Assembly: GCA_963829575.1 (NCBI GenBank)
Contig: CAWHJF010000013.1
Coordinates: 496,001-560,000 of the forward strand
Source of the DNA: KACC-23026 sp963829575
GTDB taxonomy: Bacteria > Bacillota > Bacilli > Bacillales > Sporolactobacillaceae
Direction of reading: 5' to 3'
Length of the DNA stretch: 64,000 bases
The notes beneath the pieces are model-generated. The model saw only the letters and a program-made list of their open reading frames with translations. It ran no database searches and was not told the DNA's origin. The position numbers and the translations under genes are program-made. How positions within the stretch are numbered: the first letter of the stretch is position 1; every line of letters starts with the position of its first letter. Below are positions 16,499-24,688 of this stretch, in pieces.

Positions 16499-17911
16499 AT
16501 GCATGCTTACTGGTTGTCCGTTTTGCCGTTTCTTGTGGTTATTCCAATTGCGATTTGGACCAAACAAGTCTTGCCGGCATTAACGCTTGGTTTGGTTGTT
16601 GGCTCATACCTTTATAGTCCGCACTGGGTTGGAGGAATACAGGCGGCGGTGGGGTTTGTCATCACGGCGCTCGTTGATAAAAGCAATATTGAAATCATTC
16701 TCTTTTTGTATGTCTTTACGGGTTTGGTTGGAATGATGAAGCAAACCGGTGGGATCAAAGGGTTTGTTAAGTGGTCGGCCGAGCATGTTCATACCAAAAG
16801 ACAAGCGTTATTCTTAATTTGGATCTCCATTATTGGAACCTTCAGCTCGCCATCTTTCCGTATGGTGACGATTGGCCCAATCATGCGGGCTCTAATAGAT
16901 AAAGTTAAAATATCAGCTAAAGAACTTGGGTATGTGATTGAAACGACGGGGACCCCAATCATTTCATTAATACCTGTTGCGACGGCTTTTGTGGGTTATA
17001 TGACCTCCATTATTGAAGTGTCTTTAAGAAGCAACCATGTTAAGGGAGATGCCTATCTCCTCTTTATACACAGCATTCCGTATAACTTTTTTTCGTTTTC
17101 AATTATATTACTCGGTATTTACTTCGGTTTTTTTCACCATGATAAAAAGCAGGTCAAGCACACTTCCGTTCCAGAAAATGAAGTACAGGCCGAGGCAAAA
17201 GGATGGGAAGATTGCCATCCCGTGGTGGCAAAGGAACTCCCAGCTAAACCCATTAATTTGTTAGTTCCATTAATTCTTGTCATTGGTTTTACCCTTGTTC
17301 TGACCTACATAAGTGGTGTTAAAAATGGGGGGACAGGGCTTCAGACCTTCATCAAAGCCGATGTCCTAAATGCCATGGTGGTGGCTTTAATAATTTCGAC
17401 ACTCCTAAGTTTTTTCTTTTATTTAGTTCAGCGCTTTCCATTGGGTGACTTAATGAATGAGTTCTTTTCAGGCGCTAATAACTTGATGAGCGTTGTGGTC
17501 CTCCTGAGCGTGGTATGGGGACTTTCGCTTGTCACGAATAAACTAGGATTTGCCACGTTTGTGACCCGGCATGTGGGCTGGATTCCACCCGCTTTTAATC
17601 CACCTGTATTGTTTGTTCTTGGGGCGATGATTTCGTATTTTATTGGATCTTCTTGGGGAACTTGGGGGATTTTGATGCCGCTTGGAGTCGCGATGGCTCA
17701 TACATCTGGTGCGAGTCTGCCTGTTGTAATCGGAGCGGTATTTGCGAGTGGGGCATTTGGCACCTTCTCCTCTCCGTTGAGCGATGATACAAACACGATG
17801 GCAGGTGTCCTTGATCTAGAAGCGGTTTCGTATGCCCGTTATAAACTCAAATCCGGTTTGATCGCCGCCGGAATTTCAACCATAGGCTATGTGGTCGTGT
17901 CACTTTTTTAA
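16499..17911 (+). CDS. NhaC-family Na+/H+ antiporter
   Basis: A 470-residue integral membrane protein with about eleven hydrophobic helices. The pairs GTFSSPSFR near residue 115, SSWGTWGILMPLG near 385 and FGTFSSPLSDDTN near 425 are the repeated half-sites typical of the NhaC/Na_H_antiporter family, which exchanges sodium or organic ions for protons. A GTG lies earlier (16487), but ATG 16499 is chosen because AGAAAGTGGGG is at normal distance from it. The true substrate (sodium/proton, or an organic acid pair as in MleN-like members) cannot be read from sequence alone. Monocistronic. Confidence 0.85.
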   Translation: MHAYWLSVLPFLVVIPIAIWTKQVLPALTLGLVVGSYLYSPHWVGGIQAAVGFVITALVDKSNIEIILFLYVFTGLVGMMKQTGGIKGFVKWSAEHVHTKRQALFLIWISIIGTFSSPSFRMVTIGPIMRALIDKVKISAKELGYVIETTGTPIISLIPVATAFVGYMTSIIEVSLRSNHVKGDAYLLFIHSIPYNFFSFSIILLGIYFGFFHHDKKQVKHTSVPENEVQAEAKGWEDCHPVVAKELPAKPINLLVPLILVIGFTLVLTYISGVKNGGTGLQTFIKADVLNAMVVALIISTLLSFFFYLVQRFPLGDLMNEFFSGANNLMSVVVLLSVVWGLSLVTNKLGFATFVTRHVGWIPPAFNPPVLFVLGAMISYFIGSSWGTWGILMPLGVAMAHTSGASLPVVIGAVFASGAFGTFSSPLSDDTNTMAGVLDLEAVSYARYKLKSGLIAAGISTIGYVVVSLF

Positions 17912-17933
17912 ACCGATATTGATTTTTGCTAGG

Positions 17934-17957
17934 AGCCTTTTCTAAAGGCTTCTTTCT
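17934..17957 (+). terminator. Intrinsic terminator of the NhaC-like gene
   Basis: AGCCTTT pairs with AAAGGCT around a TCT loop, followed by TCTTTCT. Confidence 0.75.
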
Positions 17958-18052
17958 AAAAGAGACTTCTGCTTTTAGATTAAAAAAAACGAGTGTCATT
18001 TTCGCTTATGGAACACCCAACAAAGTTTGCGTAGAACAGGATTTTTGTTACA

Positions 18053-18080
18053 AATGAAGCATCGGAACCGTCCCCATGCT
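18053..18080. promoter_or_regulatory. Inverted repeat upstream of dps
   Basis: TGAAGCAT and ATGCTTCA (8 bp, perfect) are separated by a 12-13 base loop containing CCGTCCCC. It lies 75 bases before the Dps start with no T-tract after it, so an operator or leader structure is possible. TTGCAT-N18-TATTCT downstream is a weak promoter candidate. Confidence 0.4.
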
Positions 18081-18154
18081 TCATAGGTTTTGCATAAACC
18101 TATCCGATCAGTGTATTCTATAGAGGATTGAAAGAAATGGAAGGGGCGGATGTG

Positions 18155-18604
18155 ATGTCTAACCAGAAATTGATTAATTTTCTCAATCAAGAGCTTTCCA
18201 ACTTCTATATTCTGCATGTAAAGTTTCATCGCTACCATTGGTTTATTCAAGGCCACCACTTTTTTCAGCTTCATGCGTTATTTGAGGAGCTATATAACGA
18301 AATGGGTGAATTGGTGGATACATGGGCCGAACGGATCTTGGCAATCGGCGGAAAGCCGCTCGCTACTATGTCCAAGTATCTAGATGAAGCCACGTTAAAA
18401 GAAGCAGAAGCCGATGATAAAGAAGAAGAGATCATGGCGCAGCTCAAATCCGATTTCAGTCAAATTGTGGAAGAAATTAAAGAAACGGGCCTGCCACTTG
18501 CTGAAGAAGCAGGGGACAAGCCTACAGAAGATCTTATGATTAGTTTAATTGGTGATTTTGAAAAACGACTTTGGATGTTTCAAGCTCACCTGGCCTATGA
18601 ATAA
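18155..18604 (+). CDS. dps: Dps-family ferritin-like protein
   Basis: A 149-residue four-helix-bundle protein of the Dps group, which oxidises and stores iron and protects DNA from peroxide. The pattern YHWFIQGHHFFQLH near residue 30 and DTWAERILAIGGKP near residue 60 carries the His and Asp/Glu ligands of the inter-subunit ferroxidase site. ATG 18155 is chosen because AAGGGGCGG (18141-18149) precedes it; earlier in-frame TTG and ATG codons lack a site. It is followed after 30 bases by the cyclophilin gene, so the two may be cotranscribed. Confidence 0.9.
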   Translation: MSNQKLINFLNQELSNFYILHVKFHRYHWFIQGHHFFQLHALFEELYNEMGELVDTWAERILAIGGKPLATMSKYLDEATLKEAEADDKEEEIMAQLKSDFSQIVEEIKETGLPLAEEAGDKPTEDLMISLIGDFEKRLWMFQAHLAYE

Positions 18605-18634
18605 GATCGCTATAAGAAGAATGGAGGAGATTGT

Positions 18635-19072
18635 ATGAAAAAAGGTTCAATCAAAATGGAGAATGGTCAAGAATTAAACCTTGAGTTTTATCCTGAAGCA
18701 GCACCCAATACAGTAGCAAACTTTGAAAAATTAGCGAATTCCGGTTTTTACAATGGTTTGACGTTCCATCGCGTGATTCCAGGCTTTGTTTCACAAGGCG
18801 GATGCCCAGTTGGTAATGGTACGGGTGGTCCTGGTTACACCATCAAATGTGAAACACTAAATAATCCGCATACGCATGAGTCGGGTTCACTTTCTATGGC
18901 ACATGCTGGTAAAGATACAGGCGGAAGCCAATTCTTTATCGTACATGATCCACAACCGCATCTAAATGGTGTACATACTGTTTTTGGCCGTGTCACGGAA
19001 GGATTAGAAACCGCTCGCGCTATGAAAGCGGGCGACGTCATGACTGAAGTTAAAGTTTGGGACGAAGACTAA
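18635..19072 (+). CDS. ppiB: Cyclophilin-type peptidyl-prolyl cis-trans isomerase
   Basis: A 145-residue cytoplasmic cyclophilin (no signal peptide) that speeds proline isomerisation during folding. FHRVIPGFVSQGG near residue 48 carries the catalytic Arg, and SMAHAGKDTGGSQFFI near residue 88 carries the Gln/Phe pocket residues; HLNGVHTVFGRV follows. The length matches PpiB of B. subtilis. ATGGAGGAGA precedes the ATG. The terminator behind it has been split by an insertion (see 19095-19510). Confidence 0.95.
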   Translation: MKKGSIKMENGQELNLEFYPEAAPNTVANFEKLANSGFYNGLTFHRVIPGFVSQGGCPVGNGTGGPGYTIKCETLNNPHTHESGSLSMAHAGKDTGGSQFFIVHDPQPHLNGVHTVFGRVTEGLETARAMKAGDVMTEVKVWDED

Positions 19073-19125
19073 GTGTAATAGCTATTTCGACTCAAGAAAG
19101 AACCCCTAGAAAATCTAGGGGTTCA

Positions 19126-19168
19126 GAGTGTAGAGAAACCCCATGTTTTTTCTCTACACTCGTTTTTT
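19126..19168 (+). terminator. Intrinsic terminator within the inserted segment
   Basis: A 13-bp perfect stem (19126-19138 with 19149-19161) is followed by G and six T. Confidence 0.85.
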
Positions 19169-19220
19169 ATGCCGAAATGGCGTAAAAAAGGCTGCCGAAG
19201 ACTTTTTCGACAACCTGTAA

Positions 19221-19267
19221 AAAACGCAGAAACTCTCAATAAAATATGAGAGTTTCTGCGTTTTTTT
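19221..19267. terminator. Bidirectional-looking hairpin with 18-bp stem
   Basis: Perfect arms 19221-19238 and 19247-19264 with A-rich and T-rich ends, so it can terminate in either direction. Confidence 0.75.
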
Positions 19268-19302
19268 GTCTTCTTTAAATGAAATACACCTTCGATAAAT
19301 AA

Positions 19303-19440
19303 GTTGATTGAAGCGGAAGGTGCGAGACTCCTGCGGGACTAGCACGAGTCCGAAGATCCACTTGGGAAAACAAATATCCCATTCCCAAGTTAGCTGAGGC
19401 CATGCCCGCGGAAAGCGAGCGTCCTGTAGCGGAAATCAAC
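19303..19440 (+). repeat. GC-rich dispersed intergenic repeat, copy 2
   Basis: Bounded by GTTGATT and AATCAAC inverted ends. It shares GCGAGACTCCTGCGGG, GCCCGCGGAAAGCGAGC and AGCGGAAATCAAC with the known Bacillales repeat type of copy 1, but the middle is replaced by an unrelated hairpin with ACTTGGGAA/TTCCCAAGT arms. Confidence 0.7.
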
Positions 19441-19510
19441 CTCTTTAATACGACTTTTTTTAAAAAGGCACTTTTTCAGTGGCCTCGAAAATCTAGGGGT
19501 TCTTTCTCAT

Positions 19511-19692
19511 TTTTGTGTAAGCAGTGCGAGTGAAAAATGGTAAATATGAAAAAAACCAACTACAGTTGTTTTTGACGAGTTGAACGAGCAGTATGAAGAT
19601 CGAGGCCGTTTGTAGGGTCACTAATCACCATAATCCTTCACTAAAAATGGTACAATGAGAGAAACGAAAATCGGAATTTAGGGGTGGTTGGA
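19511..19692 (+). other. Spacer before tag
   Basis: TACAAT at about 19650 may be the -10 of the tag promoter; no good -35 is visible. Nothing else was recognised. Confidence 0.3.
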
Positions 19693-20232
19693 TTGGTAAG
19701 ATGTGCTTGGGCTGAAGCGGATGCGCTTTTGATGGATTATCATGACCGGGAATGGGGTCGACCGCATACAGCGGACCTAGAACTTTTTGAACTCCTTATA
19801 CTAGAGCTTTTTCAAACGGGATTGAGTTGGCGAACCGTCCTTCATAAACGCGAAGCCTTTCGTCAGGCATTTGAGGGATTTGATCTCGAGAAAGTCGCCG
19901 CATTCGATGACGAAAAAATTGAGGCGTTGGTACAAAATCCTGGGATCATCCGACATAGGGGAAAAATAGTTGCGGCGATCCACAATGCCAAGGCGTGCCT
20001 TTCTCTTATTGATGAATATGGGTCACTCTATCTATTTTTCAAAAATTTACCGGATGATCCAAAAGCGCAACACAAATTAATGAAAAAGGTGTTCAAACAT
20101 GTAGGTCCCTCTGTCATCGAAAGTTTTTTGATCGCAGCCGGTTTTACGGATGTGCCACATGACCCAGGGTGCTTTATGGCGATTCAGAAGGATATCTTAG
20201 TACAAACGGGTGTCGAACATAAGGAGGTTTGA
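19693..20232 (+). CDS. tag: DNA-3-methyladenine glycosylase I
   Basis: A base-excision repair enzyme that removes 3-methyladenine. The 179-residue product begins with the family signature RCAWAEAD...YHDREWG and continues with LFELLILELFQTGLSWRTVLHKREAFR, then NPGIIRHRGKI. The zinc-binding Cys/His residues of Tag are represented by the N-terminal Cys and by HDPGC near the C-terminus. TTG 19693 is chosen as start since AGGGGTGG lies six bases upstream and the family starts here; a GTG three codons earlier overlaps the ribosome site. It runs four bases ahead of the sulfurtransferase gene. Confidence 0.92.
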   Translation: MVRCAWAEADALLMDYHDREWGRPHTADLELFELLILELFQTGLSWRTVLHKREAFRQAFEGFDLEKVAAFDDEKIEALVQNPGIIRHRGKIVAAIHNAKACLSLIDEYGSLYLFFKNLPDDPKAQHKLMKKVFKHVGPSVIESFLIAAGFTDVPHDPGCFMAIQKDILVQTGVEHKEV

Positions 20233-20235
20233 AAA

Positions 20236-21069
20236 ATGAACGATTTGATTTCATTAGAAGAGGTTAAAAAGAAATTACAGGACCCAAACGTCGTGGTTGT
20301 CGATTGCCGATTTGACTTAGCGGACAAGGAAAATGGGAAAAAAGCCTATGCGTTGTCGCATCTTCCAGGGGCTTTTTATATGGATCTCGAACACGATCTC
20401 TCTTCTCCTGTTCAGGCACATGGCGGGAGGCACCCGCTCCCTGACGTTCAAGAATTGTCCGGTAAACTTGGGGAGATTGGAATTGGTCAGAGCACCAACG
20501 TCCTTCTTTACGATGACCAAAATGGGTGCATGGCGGCGCGGATGTGGTGGCTTCTGAACTACTATGGCCATGAGTCGGTCCAAGTGATGGAAGAAGGTTT
20601 TTCAACCTGGGTAAAGAAAGGCTTTCCCGTTACGGACGAGCTTCCAAGCCCTTCTCCGAAAACATTCATACCTAATGTTCAAACCTCTTGGGTTGCGAAT
20701 GTGAACGCGATCGAGGATTTACCTAAGGATCGCGTGCTTGTCGACTCGCGTGCCCCTGAACGCTATCGCGGTGAGGTCGAACCGATTGATCCTAAGGCGG
20801 GGCATATTCCAGGCGCGTTGAACCGGTTTTGGCTTGACGCGGTTAAGGATGGAAGATGGAAATCGACCGAAGAACTCGAAAAGCAATTTGCAGACATAAA
20901 GAATCGGTCGGTCATGGTCTATTGTGGATCTGGTGTCACAGCCTGTGCGAATATACTGGCCATGAAGGCAGCCGGAGTTAAAGACCTAACGTTATATGCT
21001 GGTAGTTGGAGTGATTGGGTGAGTTATGAGCATCATCCGGTGGAACAAGGAGATGGCCCGCAGACTTAA
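20236..21069 (+). CDS. Sulfurtransferase (thiosulfate/3-mercaptopyruvate type, two rhodanese domains)
   Basis: A 277-residue protein of two tandem rhodanese domains. The N-terminal one (about 1-135) is inactive-type; the C-terminal one (about 155-275) has the catalytic loop VYCGSGVTAC near residue 235, plus DSRAPERYRGEVEPIDPKAGHIPGA, typical of SseA-like enzymes. It moves sulfur from thiosulfate or 3-mercaptopyruvate to an acceptor. The CGSGVT loop favours mercaptopyruvate use, but the donor cannot be settled from sequence. It follows tag by three bases, so both are probably one transcript. Confidence 0.9.
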   Translation: MNDLISLEEVKKKLQDPNVVVVDCRFDLADKENGKKAYALSHLPGAFYMDLEHDLSSPVQAHGGRHPLPDVQELSGKLGEIGIGQSTNVLLYDDQNGCMAARMWWLLNYYGHESVQVMEEGFSTWVKKGFPVTDELPSPSPKTFIPNVQTSWVANVNAIEDLPKDRVLVDSRAPERYRGEVEPIDPKAGHIPGALNRFWLDAVKDGRWKSTEELEKQFADIKNRSVMVYCGSGVTACANILAMKAAGVKDLTLYAGSWSDWVSYEHHPVEQGDGPQT

Positions 21070-21114
21070 GAACGCTCATTGAAAGAGCCCCTTTTGGAAC
21101 AAAATCATTACCAA

Positions 21115-21144
21115 TTGTCTTGGGATAAGACGGCATGGGATAAT
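21115..21144 (+). promoter_or_regulatory. Candidate SigA promoter of addBA
   Basis: TTGTCT (21115-21120), 18 bases, GATAAT (21139-21144), 34 bases before the AddB start. Confidence 0.45.
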
Positions 21145-21177
21145 AGAATCGGAAACTAAGACCTGAGGGGGAAGGGT

Positions 21178-24100
21178 ATGAGTTTGGAAGTAATCATTGG
21201 ACGGGCCGGAACAGGAAAGACTACAGAGTTGCTCGGACGTATTCAACAGGACTTAATGAACGATCCTACGGGACCACCAATTTGGGTCATCGTACCCGAT
21301 CAAATGACGTTTAACATCGAACAAGCCATTAATCGACTTCCTGGTATTGAAGGAATGACCCGCTTGAATGTGTTTAGTTTTTCACGTCTTGCTCTGAGAG
21401 TCCTCGAAAATGTGGGTGGGGCCGCACGTACGCACCTTTCTCAAGCAGGGATTGCCATGCTCATCCGTAAAGCGGTGGAAGAAGGCCGAGAGTCGCTCCG
21501 AGTCTTCAAAAAAGCAGCCGACCAGCATGGATTTTATGATGTCCTGCAACGGACGTTCAGTGAATTTAAACGCTATGGCGTAACCGAAGAGGTCTTGGCA
21601 GACAAACAAACCGAATTAAGTCAAACGTCATCGAGCTATCCACTTCTCGTGGACAAGCTTCATGACTTATTAAACATATATAGTTCTTTGAATCAGAAGC
21701 TAAAAGGGAAATATGTGGACAGTGATGATTATTTAACGTTTGCTGCAGAGAAATTACCTGAATGGGGGCCGTTATCTGACGCGACGATTTATCTAGATGG
21801 GTTTGACAGTTTTACGCCTCAAGAATGGGTGTTTCTCAAACCTATTTTTCAACATAGTGAACAACTTGTTGTGACATTGACCGCTGACCCGGATGGAATG
21901 AACGCCACGCATCAAACGTCGAACCTTTCGATCTTCAAACGGGCGAAGGAGACGTATGAACGCCTGGTTAATTTTACAAAAGAATGGAATGTGGGGATTG
22001 ACAAGGTCACTTATTTGACTGAACCGCTCCGATTTAAGAGTCCTATGTTACAGCACTTAGAAAAGGCGTTTGACAAGCGCCCTTATCCAATGAGTCATGA
22101 ATGGGATGGGGCGGTTTCCATTATAGAGGCGGCGAATCGTCGAACTGAAGTGGAAGAGATTGCTCGGCACATTCAAACTGAGGTCATCGAACACAACCGA
22201 CGTTACCGTGAGATTGCGATCCTTGTCCGCGACTTACCCACCTATCGTGATTTAATTGAAACCATTTTCACGGATTACAACATTCCGTTCTTTTCAGACC
22301 AAAAACGAACGATGCACCATCACCCACTCATTGAACTGATTCGCTCGTCTCTAGAGACTCTTGTTCAAAACTGGCGATATGAACCGGTGTTTCGGGCGTT
22401 GAAAACCGATCTCTTGTTTCCAACCGGAGAACACAAAGAGATCATGCGTGAACAGGTCGATCAGTTGGAAAACTATTGTGTCGCCTATGGGATCGGTGGG
22501 AAGCATTGGAAATCTAAGGCGCCCTGGCGTTATTTCAGCTCAAGAGGTCTTGAGGATGCGCCTGAAAAATCCCTCAAGGATGCTCAATTTGAACGGGAAT
22601 TAAACGGCTGGCGTCACACCTTTTCGGATCCGCTTCTGACGTTTGAACGGAATCTAAGAAAAGCAAAAACGGTCGAAGAAAAATGTGCGGAATTGTATTG
22701 GTTTTTAGAAGGGCTCGGAGTACCAGAAAAAATAGAGCAACTACGAAATCAGGCCGAGCTTGAAGGGCGATTATCTGAAGCACGGGAACACGATCAAGCT
22801 TGGCAGGCTGTGCTTGACTTGCTCGATCAACTTGTTGAGGCGGCAGGAGAAGATCAGGTGTCGCTTGACTTGTTTGCCAAACTACTAGAATCCGGTCTCG
22901 ATCAGTTACGGTTTTCATTGGTTCCGCCTGCTCTAGACCAAGTCATTGTTGGGGGACTCGACCGATCGCGCGTTGAAGGAACGGATCTCATTTATATTTT
23001 AGGGGTAAACGAAGGTGTGCTTCCGGCTAAACCAATGGAAGATGGACTCTTAAGTGATGAGGAGCGTTCGGTACTAGAAGCGCAAGCGGTTCAACTTGCT
23101 CCCTCGGCAAGAGCGCAACTCTTCGATGAAGAAGCGCTCATCTACCGAGCGTTTACAAGTCCAAGCCAGGCTTTGGTGCTTTCTTATCCGATTGCCTCAG
23201 AAGAAGGCCAATCGTTGATGCCGTCCTTACTCATTCGTCGAATGGGTCACTTCTTCTCAGGACTTACTCCTGAATTCAGAACGGGTGAACCACATGAAGC
23301 GACTTCTCCGATCTCGTTTGTCAGTCCGTCTAGTCGTACGTTAAGCTTTCTATCCCAAGCGATCAGACGTTGGCATAGCGGATATCCAATTCATGAGAGC
23401 TGGTGGGAGGTTTATAATGCCTTTCTCGCAGACCCCGTACGGAAATCACAAGTCGTGAACGTCTTAAGCAGTCATTTTTATCGCAATGAAGAACCTCGAT
23501 TAAAACCGGAAACGGCTGTTGCTTTGTATGGGCATGATCTTCAAGGCAGTGTCTCTAGGATGGAACGATTTAATAGTTGCCCGTTCTCTCAATTTGCAAC
23601 CTATGGGCTACGCTTAAAAGAGCGAGACATGTTTCGGCTTGAAGCGCCAGACATTGGTCAACTCTTTCATTCCGCTTTGAAATGGATGACGGATGAGATT
23701 CAGGCTGAAAAAAAAGATTGGGCGATGCTTTCTCAAGAAGAATGTTTGAATCTTGCGCGTCGAACGGTTGACGAATTGGCTCCGAAACTTCAAAGAGAGA
23801 TTCTCTTAAGTTCGGCACGCTATCATTATTTAAAAAGAAAGCTTGAGGAAATCGTGGGGCGGGCGGCTGTCGTCCTCTCCAAACAGGCTGTTGCGAGCGG
23901 GTTTTCACCGGTTGGTCTAGAACTTCCATTTGGTCCAGGTGCACCGCTTCCCCCACTTACCTTTAAACTTCCAAACGGCGGAACCATGCGTCTAGTCGGG
24001 CGGATTGACCGAGTGGATCGCGGGATCACCTCGGAAGGTGTCTATCTTAGAATTATAGACTACAAGTCTGGCGATAAGGCGCTTGACTTACAAGAAGTTT

Positions 24101-24684
24101 ATTATGGGTTATCTCTTCAAATGCTTGCCTATCTGGATGTCATCTTGACGTATTCTCAGGAGTGGCTAGGCGAACATGCCGAACCTGCTGGTGTCCTTTA
24201 TTTTCATCTTCATAACCCAATTTTGTCAGAGGATCGCCGCCCGAATCCGGACGATTTAGAAGAGGTCTTGCTTAAGGAATTTAGAATGAGAGGATTGCTT
24301 TTAGAAGAAGATGACGTCCTCGATTTAATGGATTCTCAAGTCGAACATGGAACGAGCTCGTCAATCGTTCCATTTGGTCGGAAGAAAAAGGATGGATCAT
24401 TAACGAAAACCTCAACGGTCGCTAACCGAGAATCATTTGAAAAGTTAAGAGCCTATACACGTCATGTGTTCGAACAAGTCGGTGGCGAGATTATTTCAGG
24501 ATCGATTGAGATCTCACCTTATAAATTGAAAAATAAAATGCCTTGTGGGTATTGTGCCTTTAAACCGGTGTGCCATTTTGATCCGGCACAACCAGGGGAT
24601 GCCGCACGAGTTTTAGAAGAAGAGTCGGACCGCACGCCTCTCGAAAGAATTTTTGAACGCTTAAGTGAAGCAAAGGAGGTATGA
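21178..24684 (+). CDS. addB: ATP-dependent helicase/deoxyribonuclease subunit B
   Basis: AddB is the second nuclease subunit of the AddAB complex, the Firmicutes counterpart of RecBCD, which resects double-strand ends and recognises Chi. The 1168 residues match the family. A Walker A motif GRAGTGKT lies at residues 8-15. The C-terminal nuclease has IIDYKSGDKALDL near residue 960. The four Fe-S cluster cysteines are present: one in FNSCPFSQF near 800 and three in PCGYCAFKPVC near 1120. The ORF ends inside the ribosome site of addA, so expression of the two is coupled. Confidence 0.97.
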   Translation: MSLEVIIGRAGTGKTTELLGRIQQDLMNDPTGPPIWVIVPDQMTFNIEQAINRLPGIEGMTRLNVFSFSRLALRVLENVGGAARTHLSQAGIAMLIRKAVEEGRESLRVFKKAADQHGFYDVLQRTFSEFKRYGVTEEVLADKQTELSQTSSSYPLLVDKLHDLLNIYSSLNQKLKGKYVDSDDYLTFAAEKLPEWGPLSDATIYLDGFDSFTPQEWVFLKPIFQHSEQLVVTLTADPDGMNATHQTSNLSIFKRAKETYERLVNFTKEWNVGIDKVTYLTEPLRFKSPMLQHLEKAFDKRPYPMSHEWDGAVSIIEAANRRTEVEEIARHIQTEVIEHNRRYREIAILVRDLPTYRDLIETIFTDYNIPFFSDQKRTMHHHPLIELIRSSLETLVQNWRYEPVFRALKTDLLFPTGEHKEIMREQVDQLENYCVAYGIGGKHWKSKAPWRYFSSRGLEDAPEKSLKDAQFERELNGWRHTFSDPLLTFERNLRKAKTVEEKCAELYWFLEGLGVPEKIEQLRNQAELEGRLSEAREHDQAWQAVLDLLDQLVEAAGEDQVSLDLFAKLLESGLDQLRFSLVPPALDQVIVGGLDRSRVEGTDLIYILGVNEGVLPAKPMEDGLLSDEERSVLEAQAVQLAPSARAQLFDEEALIYRAFTSPSQALVLSYPIASEEGQSLMPSLLIRRMGHFFSGLTPEFRTGEPHEATSPISFVSPSSRTLSFLSQAIRRWHSGYPIHESWWEVYNAFLADPVRKSQVVNVLSSHFYRNEEPRLKPETAVALYGHDLQGSVSRMERFNSCPFSQFATYGLRLKERDMFRLEAPDIGQLFHSALKWMTDEIQAEKKDWAMLSQEECLNLARRTVDELAPKLQREILLSSARYHYLKRKLEEIVGRAAVVLSKQAVASGFSPVGLELPFGPGAPLPPLTFKLPNGGTMRLVGRIDRVDRGITSEGVYLRIIDYKSGDKALDLQEVYYGLSLQMLAYLDVILTYSQEWLGEHAEPAGVLYFHLHNPILSEDRRPNPDDLEEVLLKEFRMRGLLLEEDDVLDLMDSQVEHGTSSSIVPFGRKKKDGSLTKTSTVANRESFEKLRAYTRHVFEQVGGEIISGSIEISPYKLKNKMPCGYCAFKPVCHFDPAQPGDAARVLEEESDRTPLERIFERLSEAKEV

Positions 24685-24688
24685 AGGA

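Larger units (their letters stand above)
19095..19510 (+). mobile_element. Insertion of 378 bp into the ppiB terminator, flanked by 16-bp direct repeats
   Basis: GAAAATCTAGGGGTTC occurs at 19109-19124 and again at 19487-19502. Joining the left flank to the right flank restores a nearly perfect terminator: GAAAGAACCCCTAGA, a short loop, then TCTAGGGGTTCTTTC and a T-rich tail. The inserted segment holds a second terminator hairpin (19126-19168), an 18-bp-stem hairpin (19221-19264), a diverged GC-rich repeat (19303-19440) and ends in CACTTTTTCAGTGGCC. It contains no coding sequence, so it looks like a non-autonomous element or remnant. Confidence 0.65.

Noticed and set aside
22574..22918. Antisense frames in addB and addA
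   Set aside because: Both genes are well-defined by family motifs over their whole length. The antisense frames lack ribosome sites.
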